Source of the DNA: Mycobacteroides chelonae CCUG 47445
GTDB lineage: Bacteria; Actinomycetota; Actinomycetes; Mycobacteriales; Mycobacteriaceae
Length of the DNA stretch: 64,000 nucleotides
Reading direction: 5' to 3'
NCBI RefSeq assembly: GCF_001632805.1
Contig: NZ_CP007220.1
Span: 3,162,001 to 3,226,000 of the forward strand
In this document: piece after piece, positions 1 through 9,967 of the stretch
Numbering within the stretch: position 1 is the stretch's first letter
Layout of the letters: every line of letters starts with the position of its first letter
Position numbers and translations under genes: made by a program
Notes under the pieces: model-generated
Database searches by the model: none
What the model was told of the DNA's origin: nothing
The model's input: only the letters and a program-made list of their open reading frames with translations

Positions 1-1937
1 GAACGACGGCAGATCACCTTGACACCGTCTTCCAACGACAGGGCCTCAGAGACAACCGCGGCTGCCACCTCGCCCATCGAATGCCCGATGACCGCTCCGG
101 GCTTCACCCCGTACGAAGCCATGGCGGCAGCCAATGACACCTGCATGGCGAACAACGTCGGCTGAACCCGGTCGATACCCGTGACCGTCTCCGGCGCCGA
201 GATAGCCTCGCTCACCGAGAATCCGGACTCCGCCTGGATCAGTGGCTCGAGGCGGGCGATGGTCGCGGCGAATACCGGTTCCTTACCAAGCAATTCGGCA
301 CCCATGGCCGCCCATTGCGAACCTTGACCGGAGAAGAGCCAGACCGGGCCGCGGTCATCCTCGGCAACCGCCGCCTGATATGGGGCCTCGTCACCGGCAA
401 CCTCGCGGAGCCCGGCCACTAGTTCGTTGACGTCGTTGGCCACCACGGTGGTGCGCACCGGCCGGTGCGCCCTGCGACGTGCCAGGGTGTATCCCACGTC
501 CCCGATCGGGACATCGGCACCTTCAGAGAGCCAGTCGGCCAATCTGCCCGCAGTCCGGCGCAACTCGTCGGCAGACGTCGAAGACACCGGGAAAATCAGC
601 TGCGATCCCAGGGGCGATTCCACGCTGGTTTCCGCAGACACGGCGGGCGGAGCCTGTTCCACCACAGCGTGGACGTTGGAACCTGACATTCCGTATGCCG
701 ATACCCCGGCGCGCCGCGGGCCCTCGATGTTCTCGGGCCATGGGATAACCGATTGCGGCACAAAAAGGTTCGTTGTGACACCGGCAAGCTTGTTGGGAAT
801 CCCGGTGAAATGCAGGTTTGGCGGAATCACGCCATGCTCCACCGCGAGAATGATCTTCATCAGTCCCAGCGCACCGGCCGCCGACATCGTGTGCCCAAAG
901 TTGGTCTTCACCGACCCCACGGCGCAGGGTCCCTCGACTCCATAGACCTGCGCCAGACCCGTGTACTCGATGGGATCACCCACGGGTGTGCCCGTACCGT
1001 GCGCCTCGATGAGTCCGACGGTGCTGGCGTCCACACCGGCAGCCGCCAGTGCGGTACGGCATGCGGCCGCCTGCGCGTCCGAGGACGGAGTTGACTGATT
1101 CACTGTGCGCCCATCCTGATTCGACGCCGTGCCCCGCACGATCGCCAGAATCCGGTCCCCGTCTCGCACCGCATCGTCCAGCCGCTTCAGCAGAATCATG
1201 ACGCAGCCCTCAGACATCACGAAACCGTCTGCCTCGCCGGTGAATGTGTGGCAGCGCCCGGTCGGAGAGAGCATGCGCTGCTGCGAGGCACCGACATACC
1301 TGCGGGGTTCCAAGACCAGGTTGACACCGCCGGCGAGCACGAGATCACTTTCGCCCGCCGCCAGGCTCTGACATCCCATATGCACAGTCGCCAATCCCGC
1401 TGCACACCCGGCGTCGACCGTCAATGACGGCCCATGCACACCCAGGGCGTAAGAGATGCGCCCCGACGCCATGCAGAAGTTTGTACCCGCGAATCCGTAG
1501 GGACCTCCGAGATCCGCCGCGTCCGCGGCCACCAACTGATAGTCGTTGTGGGTCACTCCCACGAACACTCCGGTCTGCGAGCCAGCAAGGGTCCGCGGAT
1601 TGAGTCCCGCATGTTCCACTGCCTGCCAAGATGTTTCGAGCAAAACACGATGCTGAGGATCGATCGAGACGGCCTCACGCTCGTTGATGCTGAAAAAGTC
1701 CGCATCGAAGCCGCCAACGTCATCCAGGAAGGCCCCCCACTTGGAAGGCGACTTGCCGGGCACGCCGGACTCGGGGTCGTAGTACTCACTCAGGTCCCAG
1801 CGCGCAGGGGGCACCTCAGTAACGAAGTCCTCACCGCGCAGCAGCGCCTCCCAGAACTGTTCGGGCGACTCGATCCCACCCGGAAGCCGGCACCCCAACC
1901 CGATAACTGCAACTGGGGTCACAGACGCGTTTTTCAT
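1..1937 (-). CDS. Type I polyketide synthase, N-terminal part (KS-AT), truncated by the window edge
   Basis: The first 645 residues are visible; the rest lies beyond base 1. A ketosynthase begins almost at residue 5 and is followed by a linker and the start of an acyltransferase ([10 protein letters not shown] and GHSMGE motifs). The KS has the catalytic Cys at residue 178 in the unusual context [13 protein letters not shown] instead of the common DTACSSSL, and the His motifs EAHGTGT and KTNFGH. Start ATG at 1937 is preceded by GAGGAGG. From memory it matches mycobacterial Pks2/Pks5-like synthases that build methyl-branched acyl chains for surface glycolipids. The product is not known. It is divergent from an mmpS-mmpL-tetR operon, which fits a lipid synthesis/export locus but does not prove one. 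Confidence 0.9.
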   Translation of the reverse strand, partial: MKNASVTPVAVIGLGCRLPGGIESPEQFWEALLRGEDFVTEVPPARWDLSEYYDPESGVPGKSPSKWGAFLDDVGGFDADFFSINEREAVSIDPQHRVLLETSWQAVEHAGLNPRTLAGSQTGVFVGVTHNDYQLVAADAADLGGPYGFAGTNFCMASGRISYALGVHGPSLTVDAGCAAGLATVHMGCQSLAAGESDLVLAGGVNLVLEPRRYVGASQQRMLSPTGRCHTFTGEADGFVMSEGCVMILLKRLDDAVRDGDRILAIVRGTASNQDGRTVNQSTPSSDAQAAACRTALAAAGVDASTVGLIEAHGTGTPVGDPIEYTGLAQVYGVEGPCAVGSVKTNFGHTMSAAGALGLMKIILAVEHGVIPPNLHFTGIPNKLAGVTTNLFVPQSVIPWPENIEGPRRAGVSAYGMSGSNVHAVVEQAPPAVSAETSVESPLGSQLIFPVSSTSADELRRTAGRLADWLSEGADVPIGDVGYTLARRRAHRPVRTTVVANDVNELVAGLREVAGDEAPYQAAVAEDDRGPVWLFSGQGSQWAAMGAELLGKEPVFAATIARLEPLIQAESGFSVSEAISAPETVTGIDRVQPTLFAMQVSLAAAMASYGVKPGAVIGHSMGEVAAAVVSEALSLEDGVKVICRR

Positions 1938-2716
1938 CTTGCTACGTCCTCCTCGCGCACGACAATCTGCCTGTTGGTAGAACCGGAGACAACTAGCAGT
2001 AGAACCCGACAAGGCTAAAGATAGGGTGCGCGAAAGGAATTCGCGACTCGGGAGATCAGGATCACAGCGCCTCGGCCGAAACTGTGAGAAGACATCGCAC
2101 ATTGACTACTTTTAGACCCCTACCCCGTTCCCCATTAACAGCCCATTGATAGTCGGGAAACAAGAAATTCACAAATATTTTCATGCTCATAATTGTTTGC
2201 CATTAAAGCCGGTCAACACTCCATCTAGCTGCCTAAATGCCACAACATAGAGGCTATCAAGTGTTGCCATACGCCAGCATTTCGAGAACATTTAACCCGA
2301 CCTTCTCTATGAAATATTTATGCAATTTACTCACCGTGAGCCTAAATTCATCGCTTCCCCTATCAATCAAGATCCAGGCGAGCTTTGGGCAGAAATCGAT
2401 GCATACTTGCCATTAGTTTTGTGACTGGTGAGGTGGCCGGGCATCCACCGGCGTCGGGCAGAAACGCTCGTGACAAGGCGCGACGCGACCGCGGCGCGGG
2501 GTCCGAGCGGGCAACGGAAAATCATGGCGCCCCAAAGGTCGCCATAGTTAGCTCACTCGTGTCGCGCCCCGAACGGAACTGCGGTACCGTCCCGACCATC
2601 ATGCGGAACTCCAGTTCCGTGTAGGGCAAAGATGCCCGTCTCGACCAACTGCGGCAGTTCCACAACATAAGCCCGCCAATCATCTGCTAATTCCATTGAA
2701 CGCAAAGGAGTTTGGG
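1938..2716. other. 780-bp divergent spacer, AT-rich, between pks and mmpS
   Basis: No convincing gene is present. The stretch from about 2050 to 2400 is clearly richer in A+T than its surroundings, with runs such as CAAATATTTTCATG. The part from 2400 to 2700 returns to high GC and contains three related GGAACT-type dyads close to mmpS. It presumably holds the promoters of both the polyketide synthase and the mmpS operon. An open frame at 2385-2624 lacks a ribosome binding site and typical codon use and was not called. Confidence 0.6.
2575..2659. promoter_or_regulatory. Three related dyads, candidate operator cluster of mmpS-mmpL-tetR
   Basis: Three elements share the half-site GGAACT/AACTGCGG. 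One is GGAACTGCGGTACCG starting at 2575. The second is a dyad at 2604-2619 with arms CGGAACT and AGTTCCG around CC. The third is at 2647-2659, arms AACTGC and GCAGTT around one G. They end 57 bases before the mmpS start, where a TetR repressor would bind. The TetR gene at the end of the same operon is the obvious candidate ligand; this is inference. Confidence 0.5.
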
Positions 2717-3148
2717 ATGCTTCGCGTCATAAGACGGGTGTGGATGCCGCTGCTCATCGCCGCGGTGCTCGCGGTCGGCGGATTCGCAGTGTTACGGGTA
2801 CGCGGGATTTTCGGTGCCGATTCCTTCGCCTCCTCTGCCGACAACAACGCCAAAGATGCCGTCCCATACAACCCAAAAACACTCGTATATGAAGTATTTG
2901 GAGAACCCGGGGCTATGGCAGATGTGAACTACTTCAACGAGGATGCGCAGCCGACGCGCGTCGACGCCGTGCAGCTGCCATGGTCGTTCAAGATCGTCTC
3001 GATCTTGCCGTCGTTGAGTGGGAACATCGTGGCCCAGGGCAACGGCAACACAATCGGTTGCCGGATCATCGTCAATGGCGAGGTGAAAGTAGAGCGAGTC
3101 TCCAACGAACACAACGCCTACATCTACTGCCTGGTGAAGTCCGCATGA
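2717..3148 (+). CDS. mmpS: MmpS-family membrane-anchored accessory protein
   Basis: This 143-residue protein has one N-terminal membrane helix (about residues 7-27) and an exported beta-rich domain, the usual MmpS layout and length. MmpS proteins work with the adjacent MmpL transporter in exporting lipids, siderophores or drugs. The start at 2717 is chosen because AAAGGAG lies 7 bases upstream; a further in-frame ATG at 2696 has no such site. The stop overlaps the mmpL start (ATGA), indicating translational coupling. Confidence 0.9.
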   Translation: MLRVIRRVWMPLLIAAVLAVGGFAVLRVRGIFGADSFASSADNNAKDAVPYNPKTLVYEVFGEPGAMADVNYFNEDAQPTRVDAVQLPWSFKIVSILPSLSGNIVAQGNGNTIGCRIIVNGEVKVERVSNEHNAYIYCLVKSA

Positions 3149-5973
3149 GGCACGGCAGCGGCGACCACGTCGCGCGCCCCCCGCGAATCGCACGGATCAT
3201 CCGGGCCCTGTCGATCCCGATCATCCTCTTCTGGCTGGGTATCGCCATCATCCTCAATGTCGTCACACCCTCCCTTGATGAAGTGGGTAAGGCACATTCG
3301 GTATCGATGTCCCCCAAGGACGCTCCGTCGATGATCGCGATGATGCACACCGGAAAGGTCTTCGGGGAGTTCGACTCCGACAGCTCCGTCATGATCGTGT
3401 TGGAGGGGAAGCAAGAACTGGCCGACGAGGCGCACCGTTTCTACGACGAGATCATCAAGAAGCTCAAGGCCGATCCGACCCACGTCCAACACATCTCCGA
3501 CTACTGGGGAGATCCGCTAACCGCATCGGGCGCTCAGAGCGCCGACGGGAAAGCCGCCTATGTCCAGGTGAACCTGGCCGGAGACCAGGGAACCACCTTG
3601 GCGAATGAATCCGTGGATGCCGTTCGCAAGATCATCGCCGAGACACCCGGCCCCGACGGAGTGCAGGCCTACGTCACCGGAGGAACCGCTGCAAGCGCGG
3701 ACACCGGAACGGCCGGCAACAAGAGCATGCAGAAGACGACTCTGATAGCGGTGGGCGTCGTCGTCGTGATGCTGCTCTTCGTGTACCGATCCGTGATCAC
3801 CATGTTCGTGGCGCTGGTGATCGTCGGAGTCGAGCTGATGGCGGGGCAGGGTGTCGTCGCAACATTGGGCAATCTCAATGTCATTGGCCTCTCGACCTAT
3901 GCCGTGAGCATGGTCACGATGCTGGGCATCGCCGCGGGTACCGACTATGTAATCTTCCTGCTAGGTCGTTATCACGAAGCGCGGCAATCCGGCCAGGATC
4001 GAGAGGCCGCCTTCTATACCGCGTATTCCGGTGTTTCACATGTCATCTTGGGATCTGGGCTGACCATTGTCGGCGCTACCCTGTGCCTCAGCCTGACACG
4101 TCTGCCGCTGTTTCGTTCCATGGGTGTGCCCTGCGCGCTGGTCATTCTCGTCATCGTCGCCGCAGCCCTCACCCTGGCTCCCGCGGTACTGGCGTTAGGC
4201 AGCCGCTTCGGGCTGTTCGAGCCCAAACGCAAACACGATGAACGCAGTTGGCGGCGCATCGGGGCAGCGGTGGTGCGCTGGCCGGGACCGATTCTGATTG
4301 TGACACTGGGGATTGCACTCATCGGACTACTCACCCTGCCCGGTTACACCCCCGGTTACGACGACCGACAGTACATGCCCGTTAACGTGCCCTCGAAAGT
4401 TGGTTACGCGGCAGCGGAACGACACTTCTCGCCGGCCCGGATGAACCCCGAAATGCTCATGATCGAGGCCGACCATGACATGCGAAATCCCTCGGACATG
4501 CTGGTCATCGACCGAATTGCCAAGACGGCGTTCCATGCCCGTGGCGTCGGCCGAGTGCAGGCGATCACCCGGCCGCTGGGCACACCCATCGAGCACAGTT
4601 CGATACCGTTCCAGATCGGCCTCCAGGGCGCCGGCCAGATCCAGAACATGAAGTACATGAAGGACCGCATGGCGGACATGCTGACCATGGCCGATCAAAT
4701 GGGGACCTTGATCGGCACCATGGAACGCGTCTACGACATGATGCGCGAGCTCACCGGCATCATGCACGACATGACCGGCCAGATGAAGGTCATGCAAGGC
4801 CGGATGCACGACATGCGTGACCTGATGGCAACTTTCGACGACTTTTTCAGGCCGATTCGCAACTACTTCTACTGGGAGAAGCACTGCGCCGACATTCCGA
4901 TCTGCTGGGCCAGCCGGACGGTGTTCGATGCTCTCGACGGCGTCGATGCGATGGTCGAAGACATGGACGGCATGCTGGTGAACATGGACAAAGTCGATGT
5001 CCTGATGCCCCGCATGCTCGCCGAGTTCCCACCCATGATTGCCATCATGAAGTCCATGCACGGCACATTGCTGACCATGCACAGCACCATGTCCGGGATC
5101 ATGAATCAGATGGATGAGAGCACCAAAAACTCCACCCTGATGGGCAAGTACTTCGATGAAGCCAAGAACGACGACTCGTTCTACCTGCCGCCCGAGGTGT
5201 TCGACAATCCGGATTTCAAGCGCGGCCTGAAGATGTTCCTGTCCCCCGACGGGAAGGCCGTCCGGATGACCGTCTCCCATCAAGGCAATCCGGCTTCGGT
5301 GGAAGGGATCGCAACCGTCGGCAATATCAAAGAGGCGGTGGCCGATTCGATCAAGGGCACCCCGCTCGAAAACGCCAAGGTCTACCTGGGCGGGACCGCC
5401 GCGGCGAACAAAGACCTACAGGAAGGGGCCAAGTATGACCTCATTCTCGCGGGCATCGCATCACTGTGCTTGATCTTCATCATCATGCTGTTGGTGACCG
5501 GCAGTGTGGTCGCGGCCCTGGTCATCGTCGGCACGGTAGCGATCTCACTCGGCGCATCAATCGGGGTCTCGGTCCTGATTTGGCAGGACCTGCTGGGTAT
5601 GGATCTGCACTGGTTCGCGGTCCCGTTGTCGGTCATCATCCTGTTGGCCGTGGGCTCGGATTACAACCTGCTGCTCATCGCACGATTCAAGGAAGAGCTC
5701 CATGGCGGACTCAAGACGGGTTTCATCCGGGCCATGGGCGGCAGCGGCAAGGTGGTGACGAATGCGGGCCTGGTGTTCGCATTCACCATGTGCGCCATGG
5801 TCGTTAGCGACCTGCGCATCGTCGGGCAGCTCGGAACGACAATCGGCCTCGGGTTGTTGTTCGACACCCTGATCGTGCGGTCCTTCATGACTCCGGCCAT
5901 CGCGGCGCTGCTGGGCCGCTGGTTCTGGTGGCCGCTCAACCTCCGCGAATACACTCCGGCACGGACCCGATGA
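3145..5973 (+). CDS. mmpL: MmpL-family RND transporter with Met-rich coiled coil (MmpL4/MmpL5-like)
   Basis: A 942-residue proton-driven inner-membrane exporter. A first helix (about 20-40) is followed by a periplasmic loop, a five-helix bundle (about 200-370), a long second periplasmic region, and a second bundle (about 770-920). The motifs [11 protein letters not shown] and [11 protein letters not shown] carry the Asp-Tyr pairs that relay protons. Residues about 500-565 and 600-655 form two Met-rich helices (for example [18 protein letters not shown]), separated by a Cys pair (HCADIPIC), as in the periplasmic coiled-coil hairpin of MmpL4/MmpL5. Start ATG overlaps the mmpS stop and the stop overlaps the tetR start. 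Substrate unknown; drug or siderophore efflux and export of the neighbouring Pks product are both possible. Confidence 0.93.
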   Translation: MRHGSGDHVARPPRIARIIRALSIPIILFWLGIAIILNVVTPSLDEVGKAHSVSMSPKDAPSMIAMMHTGKVFGEFDSDSSVMIVLEGKQELADEAHRFYDEIIKKLKADPTHVQHISDYWGDPLTASGAQSADGKAAYVQVNLAGDQGTTLANESVDAVRKIIAETPGPDGVQAYVTGGTAASADTGTAGNKSMQKTTLIAVGVVVVMLLFVYRSVITMFVALVIVGVELMAGQGVVATLGNLNVIGLSTYAVSMVTMLGIAAGTDYVIFLLGRYHEARQSGQDREAAFYTAYSGVSHVILGSGLTIVGATLCLSLTRLPLFRSMGVPCALVILVIVAAALTLAPAVLALGSRFGLFEPKRKHDERSWRRIGAAVVRWPGPILIVTLGIALIGLLTLPGYTPGYDDRQYMPVNVPSKVGYAAAERHFSPARMNPEMLMIEADHDMRNPSDMLVIDRIAKTAFHARGVGRVQAITRPLGTPIEHSSIPFQIGLQGAGQIQNMKYMKDRMADMLTMADQMGTLIGTMERVYDMMRELTGIMHDMTGQMKVMQGRMHDMRDLMATFDDFFRPIRNYFYWEKHCADIPICWASRTVFDALDGVDAMVEDMDGMLVNMDKVDVLMPRMLAEFPPMIAIMKSMHGTLLTMHSTMSGIMNQMDESTKNSTLMGKYFDEAKNDDSFYLPPEVFDNPDFKRGLKMFLSPDGKAVRMTVSHQGNPASVEGIATVGNIKEAVADSIKGTPLENAKVYLGGTAAANKDLQEGAKYDLILAGIASLCLIFIIMLLVTGSVVAALVIVGTVAISLGASIGVSVLIWQDLLGMDLHWFAVPLSVIILLAVGSDYNLLLIARFKEELHGGLKTGFIRAMGGSGKVVTNAGLVFAFTMCAMVVSDLRIVGQLGTTIGLGLLFDTLIVRSFMTPAIAALLGRWFWWPLNLREYTPARTR

Positions 5974-6602
5974 CGAAAAACACTGCCATTCAACGGCAAA
6001 GAACACCCGGACGTCTGAACAGATCCTTGGACCTCGCGATCCTGGAGGCGGCATTCGTTGTGCTCGCCGAACACGGTTACGACGCGATGAGCATGGACGA
6101 GATCGCCGCGCGCGCCGGGGTCGGCAAGGCCGCCATCTACCGGCGATGGTCCTCCAAGGCGGCCCTCACCGCCGATGCCATCCTGCACGGACGGCCCTCA
6201 CTGGGGAAACTCGATGACGTCCCGGACGCCGGGAGCTTGCGCGCAGACTTGCATGCTCTCTACGAGGCACGGGATTACAGCGATTTAGAAGAAAGCAGTA
6301 TCCTCACCGGCAACCTACTGGCGGGGATCATCGCCGAAGCCGTCAACGATTCCACGTTGGCGGAGGCATTGGATGATCTGTTGGCATCGCAGACTCAGAA
6401 GCGAATGGAGATCGTGTTCGCCCGAGCCGTGGAACGCGGCGAGATTGCGCGGGATCGTGATCTATCACTCGTCTACGACATCCCGCTGGGGCTCAGCCTG
6501 ACGGCGGCTCTCAAGCGAACCGTCATCGACGAGACGTACATGCGCCGCATGGTTGACGACGTGATTCTCCCCCTGGTGCAAGCTCCCGTGGATCGGTCCT
6601 GA
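5970..6602 (+). CDS. TetR/AcrR-family repressor, probable local regulator of mmpS-mmpL
   Basis: A 210-residue protein with a typical TetR N-terminal helix-turn-helix ([20 protein letters not shown], about residues 35-54) and a TetR_C-like ligand domain. The ATG at 5970 overlaps the mmpL stop as ATGA, so it is the third gene of the operon. Known mycobacterial mmpS-mmpL efflux operons are controlled by TetR proteins, usually divergent; here the regulator is co-transcribed, which would give negative autoregulation. Ligand unknown. Confidence 0.9.
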   Translation: MTKNTAIQRQRTPGRLNRSLDLAILEAAFVVLAEHGYDAMSMDEIAARAGVGKAAIYRRWSSKAALTADAILHGRPSLGKLDDVPDAGSLRADLHALYEARDYSDLEESSILTGNLLAGIIAEAVNDSTLAEALDDLLASQTQKRMEIVFARAVERGEIARDRDLSLVYDIPLGLSLTAALKRTVIDETYMRRMVDDVILPLVQAPVDRS

Positions 6603-6643
6603 TTCCCGAAATTTCCTCTGACACAGCCTCTTCTGCTGGAATC

Positions 6644-8842
6644 TCACGTCTCCATTGCAGACAGGGCTGACGGCGCGGGCCGATGTTGCACCGACGCGAG
6701 TGCGCGGCGATTGTCGAGTTCATAGCCGATAAGACGCGAACTATTGGTGACCACCGCGACCGAGGACGCGTTGTGCAGAATTGCGGCCAGCACCGGCGAG
6801 AGCGCGCCCCCGGCCCCGATCACCAGCCCGATCGCGTTGACGGCAATAGACATGGCGTAGTTCTGCCGGATGACGGTCACGGCCCGGCTGCCCAGACCCC
6901 GTACATCGAGTAGCTTGCGCAGATCGTCACTGGAGAGGGCAACATCAGCGGTTTCCACAGCCACATCGGTCCCGTTGAGTCCCATGGCGATTCCGATATC
7001 GGCCGCTGCCAGCGCCGGCGCGTCGTTGACCCCATCACCGACCATCGCGACAAAATGCCCGTCGCTACGGAGCCGACTCACAGCCTGGAGTTTGTCCTCG
7101 GGCAGCACCTCGGCCTGCCACTCCGCGATACCCAGCTCCTCGGCCACCGCACGCGCCGTCTCCGCATGATCACCGGTCAGCATGACCACCCGTTTCACAC
7201 CCGAAGACCGCAGCGCCTGCAGCACCTCGGCGGCCTCGGGGCGGATCTCGTCGCGCAAGCTGATCAGTCCGACGAGTACACCGTCGACCGCCAGCAGAAG
7301 CGGAGTCTCGGCGCGGCGGCGGAGCTTGGCTACCCACTCGTCGGCTTCCGGAGTCACCCGGACGCTCTCCTTGGTCAGCAGTGCGGGGCTGCCCAGCAGC
7401 AGGGTCCGCCCATCGGCCCGGGTACGCATCCCCAGGCCAACGAGTACTTCGCACTCTTCGTGTGGCGGGATTGCGATGTGACGTTCCTCGGTCGAGCGAA
7501 TAACGGCCTCTCCCAATGGATGCCGCGCGTGAATCTCCGAGCTTGCCGCGTACGCGAGCACCTGCTCGGGTTCCCAGCCCTCTTCGAAGGCAACGATGTT
7601 CGTCACCACCGGACGTCCGATGGTCAGCGTTCCGGTCTTGTCGAACACGAATGCGTCAACCCTGCCGGCCAGTTCCAGATGTGACCCGCCCTTGACCAGG
7701 ATTCCCCTGCGCGCCCCGTTGCCGATCGCGGCACTGATCGCGGTTGGGGTAGACAGGCCCACCGCACACGGGCAGGCCACCAAGAGCATCGTCATGGCCC
7801 GCCGCACATCCCTGGTCACCACCAGGGTGCCCAGGGATAGCAGGAACGAGGCCGGCACGAATCGCCGCGAGAAGTTTTCGCCGACAGTCTGAATCGGCGC
7901 GCGATCGCGTTGCGCCTGCTCCACCCGGGTGATGATCCGGCCGATGATCGTCTGTCCTCCCACCGCCGCGGCCCGCACAACGATGCGACCGCGCATGACG
8001 ACCGATCCGGCATGCACGCGTCCCCCGGCGGCAACACTGACCGGAAGGGTTTCGCCGGTGATGGCCGACTGGTCGACGATTGCGTCACCCTCCACGACGT
8101 CGCCGTCCACCGGAATGGCCACCTGCTCGTGCACCACCACCTCGTCGCCGACCGCCAGTGAATCGGTAGAGACCTGGACCTCGGTGCCATCCCTGAGACG
8201 GACCCACGAGGTGTCCTGACTGCCCGACAGCAGATCCGCGATGGCGCGACGGGTGCGCCGGAGCGTCAGATCCTGCAGATACTCTCCAATGTTGAGCAGC
8301 CACAACACCGTCAGTGCGACCACGTTCTCGCGCAGCACCAGGCTGGCCACGGTGGCCGCGGACACCAATAGATCCGTGCCTGCCGATCTGCCGCTGCGCA
8401 ATGCGGCAAGCGCTCCCCGCAGGAACGGGTATCCGCTGAAAATCGTGACCGCCGTTGCCAACAAGCGACTGGTCGGTCCCAGCAGCGGCGGCCGTCGCAG
8501 GGGATATCGACGAAGTCCGAGCACCACCAGGGCCGCACCGCCCACACCCATGCGCACCACGTCGGCGTTGCGCACATCGGACGAATGCGGTTCTCGCGTC
8601 AGCGTTTCCGGCACCGGAGCCTCGAGGGCGCGCGCCAGCGCATCGAGGATGTCCTCGGCCGAACCACTTGCCTTCGAGTACCACACCACCACCGCGGCCG
8701 TGCGCGGATACGCGTGTACGGCACGGACTCCCTGTACATGCAGCAGCGTGTCCTCGATCAGCACGGCACGCCGCACATCGCCGCTCAACTCAGTCGCGAT
8801 GGCACGCAGGCGTCCGGCCGCGTCAGATACGACAGTGACCAT
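6644..8842 (-). CDS. ctpC: P1-type metal-transporting ATPase CtpC
   Basis: A 732-residue heavy-metal P-type ATPase. Visible landmarks: the actuator TGE at 262-264, the metal-site CPC in transmembrane helix 6 at 357-359, the phosphorylation motif DKTGT at 401-405, and the hinge MVGDGVNDAPAL. The N-terminus lacks a CxxC metal-binding domain and carries HAYPRTAAVVVWY, as in M. tuberculosis CtpC (Rv3270), with which it agrees closely throughout from memory. CtpC exports Zn or Mn from the cytoplasm. The start lies 7 bases downstream of the pacL stop without a clear ribosome site, suggesting translational coupling. Confidence 0.95.
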   Translation of the reverse strand: MVTVVSDAAGRLRAIATELSGDVRRAVLIEDTLLHVQGVRAVHAYPRTAAVVVWYSKASGSAEDILDALARALEAPVPETLTREPHSSDVRNADVVRMGVGGAALVVLGLRRYPLRRPPLLGPTSRLLATAVTIFSGYPFLRGALAALRSGRSAGTDLLVSAATVASLVLRENVVALTVLWLLNIGEYLQDLTLRRTRRAIADLLSGSQDTSWVRLRDGTEVQVSTDSLAVGDEVVVHEQVAIPVDGDVVEGDAIVDQSAITGETLPVSVAAGGRVHAGSVVMRGRIVVRAAAVGGQTIIGRIITRVEQAQRDRAPIQTVGENFSRRFVPASFLLSLGTLVVTRDVRRAMTMLLVACPCAVGLSTPTAISAAIGNGARRGILVKGGSHLELAGRVDAFVFDKTGTLTIGRPVVTNIVAFEEGWEPEQVLAYAASSEIHARHPLGEAVIRSTEERHIAIPPHEECEVLVGLGMRTRADGRTLLLGSPALLTKESVRVTPEADEWVAKLRRRAETPLLLAVDGVLVGLISLRDEIRPEAAEVLQALRSSGVKRVVMLTGDHAETARAVAEELGIAEWQAEVLPEDKLQAVSRLRSDGHFVAMVGDGVNDAPALAAADIGIAMGLNGTDVAVETADVALSSDDLRKLLDVRGLGSRAVTVIRQNYAMSIAVNAIGLVIGAGGALSPVLAAILHNASSVAVVTNSSRLIGYELDNRRALASVQHRPAPSALSAMET

Positions 8843-8849
8843 GTGCGGC

Positions 8850-9134
8850 TCAGTGCTCGTGGTCGTGACCGGATTCTCCTACCACGGGCGGCGGGGCCTC
8901 TTCCCCGATGCGTTCGCGAGCCTCCGCGACGACATCACCGATCGCCAGTCGCGCACGTTCGGCGCCTTCCTCGGCCTTGCGCACACCGCGCAGCCCCCAG
9001 GACGCGACGGTGACACTGGCGTCACGGACGGGAACCTTGGCGGCGGCCTTGCGCGCAACCTCATAAGCGGCGACTCCCACCGCACCGGTTACTACCGTCG
9101 ATGCGGCCTTCGCTAGTACTACGTGCCATACCAT
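8850..9134 (-). CDS. pacL: PacL-type (DUF1490) metallochaperone/scaffold for CtpC
   Basis: A 94-residue protein with an N-terminal hydrophobic helix (about residues 5-27), an Ala/Glu/Arg-rich amphipathic middle and a C-terminal metal-binding tail GHDHEH. This is the layout of PacL1 (Rv3269), which clusters with and stabilises CtpC and binds Zn through its acidic His-rich end. It is immediately upstream of ctpC, as in M. tuberculosis. The upstream spacer has two metal-sensor-like sites. Confidence 0.92.
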   Translation of the reverse strand: MVWHVVLAKAASTVVTGAVGVAAYEVARKAAAKVPVRDASVTVASWGLRGVRKAEEGAERARLAIGDVVAEARERIGEEAPPPVVGESGHDHEH

Positions 9135-9152
9135 CAGCCAACCACCCTTCCG

Positions 9153-9167
9153 CTCAAAGTATTTGAG
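9153..9167. promoter_or_regulatory. Dyad CTCAAA-GTA-TTTGAG upstream of pacL
   Basis: A perfect inverted repeat of 6-base arms around GTA, 18 bases before the pacL start codon. ArsR/SmtB-family sensors (SmtB, CmtR, KmtR) bind AT-rich dyads of this kind, and a metal-efflux operon is their normal target. No ArsR gene lies in the window, so the link is inference. Confidence 0.4.
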
Positions 9168-9246
9168 TCACGCTTCATCACGCACCGTGGCTTCTTAACG
9201 AAACCTACTCTCGATCAGCCCTTGAGGTGGCCCGTTGCGTCATGAT

Positions 9247-9265
9247 GATAACGGTTTTCATTATC
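9247..9265. promoter_or_regulatory. Fur-family box (Fur/Zur-like) upstream of pacL-ctpC
   Basis: GATAACGGTTTTCATTATC matches the classical 19-bp Fur box in 15 of 19 positions, with intact GATAA/TTATC ends. It lies 112 bases upstream of pacL. The only genes it could control are pacL-ctpC, because the operon on its other side is transcribed towards it. Zur (FurB) is the likelier binder given the metal context. Confidence 0.45.
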
Positions 9266-9386
9266 GCCAAGTATGGCAGACACTCGGCGGACTGGCACGC
9301 CGATGTCGCCAGAACGCACTCCTAACGCCAAGACCAGCCGCTGAGTATCTGCGCAGAGAGGCGCTTTGCCATGTTCGCGATTCAAA

Positions 9387-9668
9387 TTAGTCCGGAGCGC
9401 GGTACCCGTCTCCGAATCCAGCGCTCACCTTGACACCGCCGGATGGTCCGGCCCCGTCTACGCCACCGGACATTTGCGGCCCACGCACCCCCGACATCGA
9501 GGACGGCAACCGAGTCCCCCGCGACATATTCAACGCAGGCAACTGCCCTGGAGCGACAACCGGACCATACGGAGCAGGGTGAGGCGACGGTGGCTCCGCC
9601 GCTGCCGGTGTAGTGACCCCAACGGCGAGCCCGATGAAAATCGTTGTCACACAACACGCCCGAATCAT
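9387..9668 (-). CDS. Small exported Pro/Gly-rich protein, third gene of the MspA-like operon
   Basis: 93 residues with a predicted signal peptide cut after AAA (about residues 1-24), then a Pro/Ser/Gly-rich mature part ending KVSAGFGDGYRAPD. Family not recognised. Its ATG overlaps the stop of the previous gene (ATGA). The ending resembles ITAGLGAGN of the neighbouring protein, so the two may be diverged duplicates. Expected location is the periplasm or cell surface. Confidence 0.6.
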   Translation of the reverse strand: MIRACCVTTIFIGLAVGVTTPAAAEPPSPHPAPYGPVVAPGQLPALNMSRGTRLPSSMSGVRGPQMSGGVDGAGPSGGVKVSAGFGDGYRAPD

Positions 9669-9967
9669 GGTGCCGTTACTTCCCTTACCCCACCTGGGTC
9701 CTCCAACTGCCCGGAGGTCATTCCGGCACCGATTCGAGCGGTATTTCCCGCGCCGAGCCCGGCCGTTATTTGAGTACCGCGCTGCGGTGGAGGCGATAGC
9801 CCAAAGGACGGTTGCGATGGGAGGGCCGCATGATTATTGGGCACTCCCCCAGGCACTGCTACCGGCACCGCGGGCATCGGGTTTATCGGCAGCGGATCTG
9901 TGCCGGCCACCGGTGCTCCACACAACGAACATGTCAAAAATACTGCGGCACAGAAGAATTTCATCAT
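9665..9967 (-). CDS. Small exported Pro-rich protein, second gene of the MspA-like operon
   Basis: 100 residues. A signal peptide (about residues 1-22, ending near GAPVAG) is followed by a Pro-rich stretch (NPMPAVPVAVPGGVP) and a Gly-rich end with ITAGLGAGN. Family not recognised. The start overlaps the upstream stop by one base (TGATG) and the stop overlaps the next start (ATGA), so all three genes are very probably translated from one message. Confidence 0.6.
   Translation of the reverse strand: MMKFFCAAVFLTCSLCGAPVAGTDPLPINPMPAVPVAVPGGVPNNHAALPSQPSFGLSPPPQRGTQITAGLGAGNTARIGAGMTSGQLEDPGGVREVTAP

Noticed and set aside
2385..2624. Open frame in the pks-mmpS spacer
   Set aside because: No ribosome site, no domain or signal features, composition unlike the coding genes, and it overlaps the probable operator region.
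4327..5283. Long His/Val-rich open frame antisense to mmpL
   Set aside because: It is the mirror of the Met/Asp-rich coiled-coil codons of mmpL; no start context or homology.
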